Below are positions 1 to 8,361 of a stretch of 30,646 nucleotides of DNA, piece after piece. The notes under the pieces were generated by a model, which was given only the letters and a program-made list of their open reading frames with translations, did no database searches and was not told the DNA's origin. Source of the stretch: an uncultured Collinsella sp. GTDB taxonomy: Bacteria; Actinomycetota; Coriobacteriia; Coriobacteriales; Coriobacteriaceae. The stretch is from the NCBI GenBank assembly GCA_900549135.1, contig URNI01000011.1, positions 1 to 30,646 on the forward strand, given 5' to 3'. How positions within the stretch are numbered: position 1 is the stretch's first letter; each line of letters begins with the position of its first letter. Position numbers and translations under genes: made by a program.

Positions 1-1406
1 TCAAGGCCACACTGCGCGGCTATCAGGTCGACGGCTACCAGTGGCTCGGCTCGCTCGAGCACCTGGGCCTCGGCGGTATCTTGGCCGACGATATGGGCCT
101 GGGCAAAACGCTGCAGATGATCGCACATATCCTGGCGCGCGTGGAGGCGGGGGACACTAAGCCCACGCTCGTGGTATGTCCTGCGTCGCTTGTGTACAAC
201 TGGACCGCCGAGCTGGAGCGCTTTGCGCCTTCGCTCGACGTGTGCGCTATCGTGGGCGCCAAGGCGCAGCGCCGCGTGCAGATAGCCGGCGCTGACGAGC
301 ATAACGTGGTCATAACGTCGTATGACCTCATGCGGCGCGATATCGACGAGTATGCCGAGCAGGACTTTGCCCGTGTGGTGCTCGACGAGGCCCAGTACAT
401 TAAAAACCCGCTCACGCAGGTGGCGCACGCCGCCAAGCGTCTGCCTGCCGGCGTGCGCTTTGCCCTGACGGGCACGCCCATCGAAAACCGCTTGTCCGAG
501 CTCTGGAGCATCTTCGACTTTTTGATGCCGGGCCTGCTTGGCTCGCGCGAGTCGTTTGCCAAGCGCTTCGAAAGCCCGGTCGAGCACGCCGAGGGTGACA
601 GCGCCGCTCGCTTGCAAGCGCTCGTGTCGCCGTTTGTGCTGCGCCGCGTTAAGGAAGACGTGGTGGCCGACCTGCCCGAGAAGATCGAAGACACCGTCAT
701 GGCACAGCTCACCGGCGAGCAGCGCAAGCTCTACCTGGCCAACCAAGACCGTATCGCCCAGCAGGTGCAGCATCGCGAGGCATCCGAGTTTAAGAAAGAC
801 AAGCTCAAGGTGCTCGCCGAGCTCACCAAGCTGCGCCAGATCTGCTGCGACCCGCATCTACACTACGAGGACTACAAGGCAGGGAGCGCCAAGCTCGACG
901 CTTGCATGGAGCTCGTGCACGGTGCGCTCGACGGCGGGCACCACATTCTGCTGTTCAGCCAGTTCACGGGCATGCTCGATATCATTGGCAAGCGCCTGGC
1001 CAAGGAGGACATCGCCTTCCTTAAGCTCACGGGCGCATCTTCTAAAGAGAGTCGCGCCAAGATGGTTGCGCAGTTCCAGGCGGGCGAGGTGCCGGTGTTC
1101 TTGATTTCGCTCAAGGCGGGCGGCGTGGGCCTTAATTTGACGGCTGCCGACGTGGTCATCCACTACGACCCGTGGTGGAACGTGGCGGCGCAGGACCAGG
1201 CGACCGACCGTGCCCACCGCATTGGCCAACAGCACACCGTGACCGTGTACAAGCTTATCGCCAAGGACACGATCGAGGAACGCATTATGCAGATGCAGGA
1301 GTCCAAGCGCGACCTGGTCAACAGTGTGCTCGGCGGCGATGGTATCTCGTCGGCGCTGTTTACCCGCGAGGATGTTCTGGCGCTGCTCGGCGGCGACGGT
1401 CGCTAA
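1..1406 (+). CDS. SNF2-family DEAD/H helicase, C-terminal part (5' end outside window)
   Basis: ATP-dependent helicase/translocase of the bacterial SNF2 (RapA/HepA-like) type, expected to remodel protein-DNA or RNA polymerase complexes. The frame is open from position 3, so the start lies upstream of the window. Visible in order: the LRGYQ...W motif (Q-motif-like) near 18-50, ILADDMGLGKT (Walker A) at 78-110, LDEAQ (Walker B) near 380, LTGTPIENR (motif III) near 465-490, and the second RecA lobe with LLFSQFTGML, GGVGLNL and the DRAHRIGQ arginine-finger motif (motif VI) near 1205-1230. The stop is TAA at 1404-1406. All core motifs look intact, so it is probably active. Any N-terminal SWIM zinc finger, common in this family, cannot be seen. 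The family call is firm; the substrate is unknown. Confidence 0.95.
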   Translation, partial: KATLRGYQVDGYQWLGSLEHLGLGGILADDMGLGKTLQMIAHILARVEAGDTKPTLVVCPASLVYNWTAELERFAPSLDVCAIVGAKAQRRVQIAGADEHNVVITSYDLMRRDIDEYAEQDFARVVLDEAQYIKNPLTQVAHAAKRLPAGVRFALTGTPIENRLSELWSIFDFLMPGLLGSRESFAKRFESPVEHAEGDSAARLQALVSPFVLRRVKEDVVADLPEKIEDTVMAQLTGEQRKLYLANQDRIAQQVQHREASEFKKDKLKVLAELTKLRQICCDPHLHYEDYKAGSAKLDACMELVHGALDGGHHILLFSQFTGMLDIIGKRLAKEDIAFLKLTGASSKESRAKMVAQFQAGEVPVFLISLKAGGVGLNLTAADVVIHYDPWWNVAAQDQATDRAHRIGQQHTVTVYKLIAKDTIEERIMQMQESKRDLVNSVLGGDGISSALFTREDVLALLGGDGR

Positions 1407-1428
1407 CCGCGCGCGGGATGGGGTTGCC

Positions 1429-1452
1429 GGGGCGGATAGTACGCGCCGCCCC
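1429..1452 (+). terminator. GC-rich hairpin downstream of the helicase gene
   Basis: GGGGCGG (1429-1435) and CCGCCCC (1446-1452) form a 7-bp stem with a 10-nt loop, 22 bases after the helicase stop. No T-run follows, so it is only a weak candidate for a terminator or mRNA-end structure. Confidence 0.3.
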
Positions 1453-1558
1453 ACCGTTCCCGCCCGTTATGTGTTCATTTGCCATGCCGTGGATGGTTCG
1501 CCTGCCTTTGGGCATAAGAACCATCGAGAACATCGGCACATCAGCAAAGGAGAACATC

Positions 1559-1921
1559 ATGGCGAAATTCTTTAAGGACCCCGACGGCAAGCTCATTGCC
1601 GCCCTTGGCAACGACGTTGCAACCCCCGCCGGCTGCACAGAGCTGACCGCGAACACCGAGGACGCGGCGCACGAGAAGCACGTGCCGGTCGTCGAGAGCG
1701 AGCGCGACGGTCACGTGATCCGTGCGCGCGTGGGCTCGGTCGAGCACCCTATGGTGCCCGAGCACTACATCGAGTGGATCGCCCTTGAGGCCGAGGGCCG
1801 TCTGGAGGTCCATTACCTTGAGCCCGGCATGAAGCCCGCGACGTTTTTTGCCGGCGGCTCCAAGACCGGTACCGTCTATGCCTATTGCAACCTGCACGGG
1901 CTGTGGTCCGCGACGTTCTAG
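1559..1921 (+). CDS. Superoxide reductase (desulfoferrodoxin C-terminal domain type)
   Basis: Reduces superoxide to hydrogen peroxide in the cytoplasm without making oxygen, a typical anaerobe defence; electrons normally come from rubredoxin. The 120-residue protein starts at ATG 1559 behind AAAGGAG (1546-1552). The mononuclear Fe(His4Cys) centre is recognisable: E39-K40-H41 in EKHVP, H63 in HPM, H69 in EHYIEW, and C110 with H113 in CNLHG. The N-terminal 35 residues occupy the place of the desulforedoxin domain (center I), but the CxxC and CC cysteines are absent and only C26 remains. It therefore resembles a one-iron SOR with a relic N-terminus. It is probably monocistronic, followed by a hairpin terminator. 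The family call is firm; the loss of center I is seen directly. Confidence 0.93.
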   Translation: MAKFFKDPDGKLIAALGNDVATPAGCTELTANTEDAAHEKHVPVVESERDGHVIRARVGSVEHPMVPEHYIEWIALEAEGRLEVHYLEPGMKPATFFAGGSKTGTVYAYCNLHGLWSATF

Positions 1922-1967
1922 GAGCGCGCCCCCGCTCGGGGTATCATAGCTAGCATATGCACATGCG

Positions 1968-1999
1968 AGCGCCGACTGCATCATGCGGCCGGCGCTTTT
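1968..1999 (+). terminator. Intrinsic terminator after the superoxide reductase gene
   Basis: AGCGCCG (1968-1974) pairs with CGGCGCT (1990-1996), and the stem is followed by a short T-run (1996-1999). It lies 46 bases after the SOR stop and 40 bases before the next start codon. Confidence 0.55.
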
Positions 2000-2038
2000 A
2001 CTACGACAACGACGATTTACGACGGAAAGGGCTGGGCC

Positions 2039-4024
2039 ATGAAGCTCGCACTTGCACAGATCGATATGCGCCTGGGTGATATTGAGGGCATTTGCGGCCG
2101 CATCGAGGACCAAGCTCGCCTGGCTCATGAGCGCGGCGCGCGCGTGCTGTGCGTTCCGGCCCCGCTCTTTATGGGTGCCATGCCGGGCAGCCTGGTGGGC
2201 GCTGCCGATTTTGAGCACGATATGCTGACGGGCCTGACGGGCGTTGCCGAGCGCATCCAAGAGCTCGACATGATCTGCATCGTGCCCTCTGCGGTTTCGT
2301 TTGAGGGCCAGCCCCTGCTCGACTACATGATGCTCAAGGACGGTCATGTGGTGCCGGCGCGTTCGAGCATTGCCCTGCAGCGTGGCGAGAACAACGACAC
2401 GCGTTGGGCACCGCCGGTGTTTGACGTGGACGGCGTGCGTATCGCCGTGATCTTCGACTTGGACCGCGAACTCGAGATGCTGCCGACCGGTGTTGACCTC
2501 ATTGCGTATTTCCAATTCAACGCGTTTGACATGACCGACCGCGAGACTGCCGCCATTGCCGCCGTTCGCAGCGGCGCCTACCGTAAGATCGCATCCAAGC
2601 GCAGCGTGTGGTTTGCCTGCATGGCGCCGGTCGGCGCCTATGACGAGTCGGTGTATACCGGCGGGTCGTTTGTGCTCGACGACTGCGGCCGCGTGGTGGC
2701 CCAGGCGCCGTGCTTTGAGGAGAGCCTGCTGGTTCAGGAGATTCAGCGCGGCGTAATGCTCGATGCCTTGGAGGACCACGAGCTGCCCGAGTTTCGCTCC
2801 GAGGAATGGCTGTGGCAGGCACTGGTGCTCGCTGTTCGCGATAACGCCCGCGCCCGCGGTGCGTCGCGCGCCGTGGTGGCGCTCGAGGGTGACTTGCCGT
2901 CGTCTTTGCTTACGGCGCTGGCTGTCGATGCATTGGGCTCGCGCAATGTGGTCGGCCTGGTGCTGGGGCGCAACCGCATCTTTACGCCGGCGCAGGAGGA
3001 GGCCGAGGCTGCTCGCTGTGCCGCCGTTCGCGCCATTGCCGAGCGCCTGCATATTCGCACGGTTGAGCGCGATGCGCCGGATGCCGCGCGTGTGCTCGAC
3101 CGCGATGTGTCGGCGGGCGACGCCGAGCGCCTGCGCTCTCGCACGCTGGGCCTCATGCTGGAGGATACGGCGCTCGAGCTGGGTGCGATGGCGTTGAGCC
3201 CGCTGTCCAAAACTGAGTACGCGCTGGCGTCGCCTGCGCTTTGCGGTGGCTACCAGGGCGATTATGCACCCTTTGGTGACGTATACCTGTCGACGCTCGA
3301 GTTTGTGGCGCGTGTACGCAACCGTACGTCTGCCGTGGTGCCGCAGGAGCTCGTGACGCTCAACGCGGTGGAAGATTGCATGGAGCGTGTGCTGGCGCAA
3401 GCGCTCTCGACGCTTGACGGTCCGGTCGACATGCTCGACCGCGCGGCGCAGCTGCTCGGCGGGCTTGAGCCGGGTGAGGTCGATGGCGCGCTCGAGGCGC
3501 ACGTGGATCGCAATCGATCTTTCGACGACATCCCGATGGCCGCTGGCAAGCCTGAGGCTTGCTCGCTGCTGCTGATGCTCGTTCGACAGGGTGAGGCTGC
3601 CCGCCGCATGTTGCCGATGGCGCCGATCGTCTCGGCCCGTTCGTTTGCCGAGCGTGCCTGGCCGTATATGCTCGCGTGGTCCGACCTGGGGCTTAACGGC
3701 AAGGAGCGTATGACGGTCGATTCGCTGGCGCGCGCCGAGGTGCGCCGTTTTGCTGACGAGGATACGAGCGAGCGCGTGCGAAACGAGATGATGGGCGTGC
3801 TGGGCGAGCTACTGGGTATTTCGCCCGAGCAGATGGAGGAGCTGCGCTCTGAGGATGGCCAGCGTCGTTTGCATGAGGGTATGAAAAAGTTCGAGGGCGA
3901 GGTTCAGGACGCCATCGATAAGATGATGGGCGGTCAGGGCGGACCGCAGGGCGGGCCCCAGGGTGGCCCGATGCCGCATCCGCCGGTTGATCCCCGACAA
4001 TTCCCGTTCTTCTCTCAGAACTAA
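2039..4024 (+). CDS. NAD-synthetase-like protein with degenerate active sites (probable pseudoenzyme)
   Basis: A 661-residue protein with the two-domain plan of glutamine-dependent NAD synthetase: an N-terminal nitrilase-like domain (about 1-245) and a NadE ligase-like domain (about 265-430). It adds about 200 residues ending in a Gly/Pro/Gln-rich tail. Every expected catalytic motif is altered. The nitrilase Glu position reads P-A41-P, the Lys region reads ARSSIAL (107-113), and the ICED Cys position is F139 in VIFDLD. The ATP loop SGGxDS reads EGDLPS (283-288), and TGNKSE reads SPLSKTE (387-393). The reading frame is intact with good actinobacterial codon use, so it is not a decaying gene. 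A regulatory or scaffold role is inference. The start at ATG 2039 follows GGAAAGGG. It could also be a ligase with an unrecognised chemistry; automatic pipelines would probably call it NAD synthase. Confidence 0.75.
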   Translation: MKLALAQIDMRLGDIEGICGRIEDQARLAHERGARVLCVPAPLFMGAMPGSLVGAADFEHDMLTGLTGVAERIQELDMICIVPSAVSFEGQPLLDYMMLKDGHVVPARSSIALQRGENNDTRWAPPVFDVDGVRIAVIFDLDRELEMLPTGVDLIAYFQFNAFDMTDRETAAIAAVRSGAYRKIASKRSVWFACMAPVGAYDESVYTGGSFVLDDCGRVVAQAPCFEESLLVQEIQRGVMLDALEDHELPEFRSEEWLWQALVLAVRDNARARGASRAVVALEGDLPSSLLTALAVDALGSRNVVGLVLGRNRIFTPAQEEAEAARCAAVRAIAERLHIRTVERDAPDAARVLDRDVSAGDAERLRSRTLGLMLEDTALELGAMALSPLSKTEYALASPALCGGYQGDYAPFGDVYLSTLEFVARVRNRTSAVVPQELVTLNAVEDCMERVLAQALSTLDGPVDMLDRAAQLLGGLEPGEVDGALEAHVDRNRSFDDIPMAAGKPEACSLLLMLVRQGEAARRMLPMAPIVSARSFAERAWPYMLAWSDLGLNGKERMTVDSLARAEVRRFADEDTSERVRNEMMGVLGELLGISPEQMEELRSEDGQRRLHEGMKKFEGEVQDAIDKMMGGQGGPQGGPQGGPMPHPPVDPRQFPFFSQN

Positions 4025-4027
4025 ACT

Positions 4028-4052
4028 GGGGATGGGATTCGCTCCCAACCCC
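4028..4052 (+). terminator. Hairpin after the NAD-synthetase-like gene
   Basis: GGGG-A-TGGGA (4028-4037) pairs with TCCCA-A-CCCC (4043-4052), giving nine pairs around one A-A mismatch and a 5-nt loop. It begins 4 bases after the stop. The following sequence is only mildly T-rich, so termination strength is uncertain. Confidence 0.4.
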
Positions 4053-4161
4053 GATACTTCAACTAAGCATCTTTGCCCCATTGTGTTATTCTAGAACAGA
4101 CGTTCGTGAATGGTGCGCGGGGCCTTGCCTTGTGCTGTGCTGGTGACGAGGGGAGGTCGGC

Positions 4162-4683
4162 TTGGTTATCTTGGGCATCGACCCCGGTTTGGCTCATACG
4201 GGTTGGGGGATTATCGAGGAGCGGCGTGGCGAGGTTCGTTGCCGTGCCTATGGCTGCATCGAGACCAGTGCCGGAAGTCCGCTCGCGGTTCGCCTGTCGC
4301 ATATCGCCCATGACCTTAAGGATGTTGTTGAGCGTTATCGACCCGACACGGCTGCTGTCGAGAGCATCTACTTTGGCGCCAACGTTCGCTCGGCCATCCC
4401 CACGGCGCATGCCCGCGGTGCTGCACTCGTCGCACTTTCGGAATGCGCGCTCGAGATTGGCGAGTACACGCCCATGCAGATCAAACAGGCTGTGGTGGGC
4501 ACCGGCGCCGCGGACAAGCGGCAGGTCGCCTACATGGTACGCACACTCACACAGCTCGATCACGACCCGCATCCCGACCATGCCGCCGATGCCCTGGCCT
4601 GCGCCATCTGCCACGTAAACCTCAGCCGCACCCGCGCCCTCACCGGTGGCGAGTTCTATCAACAGAGAGGAACCGGATACTGA
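4162..4683 (+). CDS. ruvC: Crossover junction endodeoxyribonuclease RuvC
   Basis: Holliday-junction resolvase that cuts recombination intermediates delivered by RuvAB. The 173-residue protein has the usual length. Acidic catalytic residues are in place: D7 in LGIDPGL, E67 in VESIYFG, and D139/D143 in PDHAADALA. I chose TTG 4162 because GGGGAGG (around 4150-4156) lies 5 bases upstream and the very N-terminal LGIDPG motif must be included. Its TGA (4681-4683) overlaps the ATG of ruvA (4683-4685) as TGATG, indicating translational coupling. It is the first gene of a tight ruvC-ruvA-ruvB operon. Confidence 0.97.
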   Translation: MVILGIDPGLAHTGWGIIEERRGEVRCRAYGCIETSAGSPLAVRLSHIAHDLKDVVERYRPDTAAVESIYFGANVRSAIPTAHARGAALVALSECALEIGEYTPMQIKQAVVGTGAADKRQVAYMVRTLTQLDHDPHPDHAADALACAICHVNLSRTRALTGGEFYQQRGTGY

Positions 4684-5303
4684 TGATTTCCCAGCTCCAC
4701 GGAACGCTTGTCGAGGCCACGATGAGCTCTGCTGTCGTCGATGTGTCGGGCGTTGGCTTTGAGCTCGGCATCTCGGGCAGCACTGCGGCCACGTTGCCGA
4801 CGCCCGGCGGCGAGGTCCGCCTCTACACGCGTATGCAGGTGCGCGAGGACGCCATGACACTTTTCGGTTTTTCCTCTAAGGATGAGCGCACGATGTTCGA
4901 CCGGCTCGTGTCCGTCTCGGGCATTGGCCCGCGCTTGGCGCTCGCCGTGCTTTCCACCTATACCGTGGGGCAGCTGTATTCGTTGGTGATGGCCGAGGAC
5001 GACAAGGGCATGGCCAAGGTACCCGGTGTGGGCAAAAAGACAGCTCAGCGCCTGATCCTGGAACTCAAGAGCACCTTTGCCAAGGATAAGGGCTTTGTGC
5101 CGGTCGACGTGATTCCCAGCCAGGTTGCGATGCCCGTGCCCGCTGCTGCTCCCTCGGCCATCGATGATGCCCGTGCGGCGCTCCTTTCCATGGGCTTTAG
5201 CCCGCAGGAGACCGATGTTGCCCTGAGCGGGTATGATGGGCAGAATATGCGTGTCGAGGATCTGCTCGGCGCGGCGCTTAAGCGACTCGGAATGGATGCG
5301 TGA
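4683..5303 (+). CDS. ruvA: Holliday junction branch-migration subunit RuvA
   Basis: Junction-binding tetramer that loads the RuvB motor. The 206-residue protein starts MISQLHGTL (OB-fold). Two helix-hairpin-helix motifs follow, VSGIGPRLA and VPGVGKKTA at about 78-125. A Pro/Ala-rich linker then leads to the C-terminal UBA-like domain that contacts RuvB (about 160-206, DARAALLSMGF). The ATG at 4683 shares one base with the ruvC stop, and the TGA at 5301-5303 shares one base with the ruvB ATG. Length and domain order match the family. Confidence 0.97.
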   Translation: MISQLHGTLVEATMSSAVVDVSGVGFELGISGSTAATLPTPGGEVRLYTRMQVREDAMTLFGFSSKDERTMFDRLVSVSGIGPRLALAVLSTYTVGQLYSLVMAEDDKGMAKVPGVGKKTAQRLILELKSTFAKDKGFVPVDVIPSQVAMPVPAAAPSAIDDARAALLSMGFSPQETDVALSGYDGQNMRVEDLLGAALKRLGMDA

Positions 5304-6370
5304 TGTGGGAAGCCGATGACTCTCAGGACTTGTGGTCGACGCCCGGCAACTCGCCGGCGGCATCCATGGCGCACGGTGAGCGCATGGTGGGCTCGGAGCT
5401 AACGCCCGAAGACCTCGATGTCGACCGTACCCTGCGTCCCCAGCGCCTGGACGACTACCGCGGTCAGGAGCACATTAAGCAGAGCCTGCGCGTGCTGATC
5501 GAGGCGGCGCAGAGCCGTGGCGAGACGCTCGACCACGTGATCTTCTCGGGCCCTCCGGGTCTGGGCAAGACCACGCTGGCCACCGTTATCGCCAACGAGT
5601 TGGGCGCTCAGATCAAGACGACGAGCGGCCCGGCCATCGCGCGTACCGGCGACCTGGCGGCTATCCTTACCAACCTGCAGCCGGGTGACGTGCTGTTTAT
5701 CGACGAGATCCACCGTCTTAACCGTTCGGTCGAGGAAGTCCTGTATCCCGCTATGGAGGACTTTGCGCTCGATATCGTGATTGGCAAAGGCCCGGCCGCT
5801 CGCTCGATTCGCCTGGATATCCCCAAGTTTACGCTGGTAGCGGCAACGACCCGCTCGGGTATGCTGACCGGCCCGCTGCGCGATCGCTTTGGCATTTCGT
5901 ATCGCTTGGACTACTACACGGTCGAGGAGCTCGCCCAGATTGTGACGCGCTCGGCGACTATCCTGGGCGTGACGATCGATCATCCCAGTGCGCTCGAGAT
6001 CGGCTCGCGTTCGCGCGGCACGCCACGTCTTGCCAACCGCCTGCTCAAGCGCGTGCGCGATTACGCACAGGTGCGTGGCAACGGCCCCATCGAGCTCGAT
6101 ATCTGCCGCCAGGCGCTCGAGTTCTTCGAGATCGACGAACTCGGTCTGGACTGGATGGATATTCGCATTTTGGAGACGCTCGCCAAGACGTTCTCCGGCC
6201 GTGCCGTAGGCCTGACGACCCTTGCCAGCGCGGTGGGCGAGGACCCGGGCACGCTCGAGGATGTCTATGAGCCCTATTTGCTGCAGTGCGGGTTGATGAT
6301 TCGTACGCCGCAGGGCCGTCAGGCAACCCTTCGCACCTTTGAGCACCTGGGGATTGAACCTACCGTTTAG
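5303..6370 (+). CDS. ruvB: Holliday junction DNA helicase RuvB
   Basis: AAA+ motor that drives branch migration with RuvA. The 355-residue protein has Walker A GPPGLGKTT (83-91), Walker B DEIH (134-137), sensor I ATTRSG (181-186), the arginine finger in GPLRDRFG (about R193) and sensor II RGTPRLANRLL. A winged-helix C-terminus follows (LETLAKTF...GLTTLA). I chose ATG 5303, which overlaps the ruvA stop (TGATG); a GTG at 5300 is possible. The N-terminus before the first conserved block (RPQRLDDYRGQ) is about 20 residues longer than in E. coli RuvB, which is common in actinobacteria. All motifs are intact. Confidence 0.97.
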   Translation: MWEADDSQDLWSTPGNSPAASMAHGERMVGSELTPEDLDVDRTLRPQRLDDYRGQEHIKQSLRVLIEAAQSRGETLDHVIFSGPPGLGKTTLATVIANELGAQIKTTSGPAIARTGDLAAILTNLQPGDVLFIDEIHRLNRSVEEVLYPAMEDFALDIVIGKGPAARSIRLDIPKFTLVAATTRSGMLTGPLRDRFGISYRLDYYTVEELAQIVTRSATILGVTIDHPSALEIGSRSRGTPRLANRLLKRVRDYAQVRGNGPIELDICRQALEFFEIDELGLDWMDIRILETLAKTFSGRAVGLTTLASAVGEDPGTLEDVYEPYLLQCGLMIRTPQGRQATLRTFEHLGIEPTV

Positions 6371-6446
6371 GGCGCTTTGTTTTGGCGGGCTGTTGGACTA
6401 TCGCTGGGCATCGGGTAAACATATCGCCGTTCATCGGTTATGGGCG

Positions 6447-6474
6447 TTTTACTATTGCGCGCCCGTGCTATGCT
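6447..6474 (+). promoter_or_regulatory. Candidate promoter of fhs
   Basis: An extended -10 (TG-C-TATGCT, hexamer 6469-6474) lies 40 bases before the fhs ATG, with a weak -35-like TTTTAC (6447-6452) at 16-bp spacing. The 144-base ruvB-fhs gap otherwise shows no hairpin that I trust and no sequence resembling the THF riboswitch. Confidence 0.4.
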
Positions 6475-6514
6475 GAATTGGTCTTTTTCTCATTCGGTAA
6501 CGAAAGGACCGCCC

Positions 6515-8182
6515 ATGCCTACTGACATCGAAATCGCACGTTCTGTCACGCCGCTGCCTATTACCGAGGTGGCCAAGAACGCCGGCGTCGACGTTAAGCA
6601 CCTTATTCCGTACGGCTTCGACAAGGCTAAGGTCGACTATTCACTGCTCAACGAGCCGACTGATCACCAGGCCAAGCTCGTTCTCGTGACCGCTATCAAC
6701 CCAACGCCTGCGGGCGAGGGCAAGACCACCACGACCATCGGTCTGGCCGATGGCCTGCGTCGCCGCGGCGTCAAGAGTGCCGTGGCCCTGCGCGAGCCTT
6801 CGCTCGGCCCTGTCTTTGGCGTTAAGGGCGGTGCTGCCGGTGGCGGCTGGGCTCAGGTGATCCCCATGGAGGATATCAACCTGCACTTTACCGGCGACTT
6901 CCACGCTATCGGTGCTGCCAACAACCTGCTGGCCGCCATGCTTGATAACCACATCCAGCAGGGCAATCAGCTCGGTATTGACGTTAAGCGCATCACTTGG
7001 AAGCGCGTCGTCGATATGAACGACCGTCAGCTGCGCCACGTCATCGACGGCATTGGCGGTAAGGCCCAGGGCGTGCCGCGCGAGGACGGCTTCGATATCA
7101 CCGTCGCCTCCGAGGTCATGGCAATCCTGTGCCTGTCAACGAGCATCAGCGACCTCAAGGAACGTTTGGGTGAGATCGTCGTTGGCTACAGCTTTGCCGG
7201 CGAGCCCGTCCGCGCCCGCGACCTCAAGGCTCAGGGCGCCATGGCTGCGCTGCTTAAGGATGCGCTCAAGCCCAACTTGGTGCAAACACTCGAGGGCACG
7301 CCCGCGTTTGTCCACGGCGGTCCCTTCGCCAACATTGCCCACGGCTGCAACTCTATCATGGCCACGCGTATGGCGATGCGCTTTGGCGATGTTGCCATTA
7401 CCGAGGCCGGCTTTGGCGCCGACCTGGGTGCCGAGAAGTTCCTCGATATCAAGTGCCGCATGACGGGCGTTCGCCCCAGCGCCGTCGTGATCGTCGCGAC
7501 CGCTCGTGCGCTTAAGTACAACGGTGGCGTCGCCAAAGCCGACCTCAACGAGGAGAACCTCGAGGCACTCAAGGCTGGCATGCCCAACCTGCTGCGTCAC
7601 GTCGACAATATCCAGAACGTATATGGTCTGCCCTGCGTGGTCGCCATCAACCGCTTCCCGACGGACACCGAGGCCGAGCTTGCGCTCATCGAGTCCGAGT
7701 GCCAGAAGCTCGGCGTCAACGTTAAGCTTTCCGAGGTCTGGGCCAAGGGCGGCGAGGGCGCGCTCGACCTGGCCGATGAGGTCATGCGTCTGATTGAGCA
7801 GCCGAGCGAGCTCAAATTTGCCTATGAGGACGGCGCTGATGTCGCTGATGCCCTCGAGGCCGTTGCCACCAAGGTCTACCGCGCCGACGGCGTTGACTTT
7901 ACGCCGGCCGCCAAGCGCCAGCTCGCCGAGCTGCGCGAGAATGGCTTTGGCAACCTGCCGGTGTGCGTCGCCAAGACGCAGTACAGCTTTAGCGACAACG
8001 CCAAGGCGCTGGGCGCTCCCGAGGGCTTCCGCATCACCGTGCGCGAGCTCAAGGTTTCCGCCGGTGCCCACTTTGTGGTCGCGCTGACCGGCAGCGTTCT
8101 GACCATGCCTGGCCTGCCCAAGGTTCCCGCGGCCGAAAACATCGACGTCGACAACGACGGCAACATCACCGGCCTGTTCTAA
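6515..8182 (+). CDS. fhs: Formate--tetrahydrofolate ligase
   Basis: Joins formate to tetrahydrofolate with ATP to give 10-formyl-THF, the entry of formate into the one-carbon pool. The 555-residue protein has the family's usual length. The nucleotide loop PTPAGEGKTT is at 63-72. Other family blocks follow, including SLGPVFGVKGGAAGGG, FTGDFHAIGAANNLL, EAGFGADLGAEKF and GEIVVGYSFAGEPV. ATG 6515 follows GAAAGGA (6502-6508); an upstream in-frame start is unlikely because the conserved N-terminus begins here. It is probably transcribed alone. Its product feeds the FchA/FolD steps encoded at the right end of this window. Confidence 0.98.
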   Translation: MPTDIEIARSVTPLPITEVAKNAGVDVKHLIPYGFDKAKVDYSLLNEPTDHQAKLVLVTAINPTPAGEGKTTTTIGLADGLRRRGVKSAVALREPSLGPVFGVKGGAAGGGWAQVIPMEDINLHFTGDFHAIGAANNLLAAMLDNHIQQGNQLGIDVKRITWKRVVDMNDRQLRHVIDGIGGKAQGVPREDGFDITVASEVMAILCLSTSISDLKERLGEIVVGYSFAGEPVRARDLKAQGAMAALLKDALKPNLVQTLEGTPAFVHGGPFANIAHGCNSIMATRMAMRFGDVAITEAGFGADLGAEKFLDIKCRMTGVRPSAVVIVATARALKYNGGVAKADLNEENLEALKAGMPNLLRHVDNIQNVYGLPCVVAINRFPTDTEAELALIESECQKLGVNVKLSEVWAKGGEGALDLADEVMRLIEQPSELKFAYEDGADVADALEAVATKVYRADGVDFTPAAKRQLAELRENGFGNLPVCVAKTQYSFSDNAKALGAPEGFRITVRELKVSAGAHFVVALTGSVLTMPGLPKVPAAENIDVDNDGNITGLF

Positions 8183-8207
8183 GACTGCTGCCTATAGTCG
8201 CTTACCC

Positions 8208-8238
8208 GCCCCGTCGTGCCCACCAGGCTCGGCGGGGC
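8208..8238 (+). terminator. Terminator hairpin after fhs
   Basis: GCCCCGTC (8208-8215) pairs with GGCGGGGC (8231-8238) with one mismatch, followed by TATTTGAT. It lies 26 bases after the fhs stop. Confidence 0.5.
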
Positions 8239-8361
8239 TATTTGATCCTTAGGCCCGCGCATGTCTTGTAGATACCGACGGCCATTGCCCATCTTAGGCT
8301 TTTGCGCGGGTAGAATGCATGGATAACTTGAGACTCACGCGCGACGGAAAGGAATCGTTGC

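Noticed and set aside
1541..3502. A long leftward open frame of 653 codons.
   Set aside because: It is an antisense shadow of the SOR and NAD-synthetase-like genes; Arg/His-rich translation, no family motif and no ribosome site.
6371..6514. A THF riboswitch upstream of fhs.
   Set aside because: I looked for the conserved core and paired arms and did not find them. The same holds upstream of the FchA-like gene.
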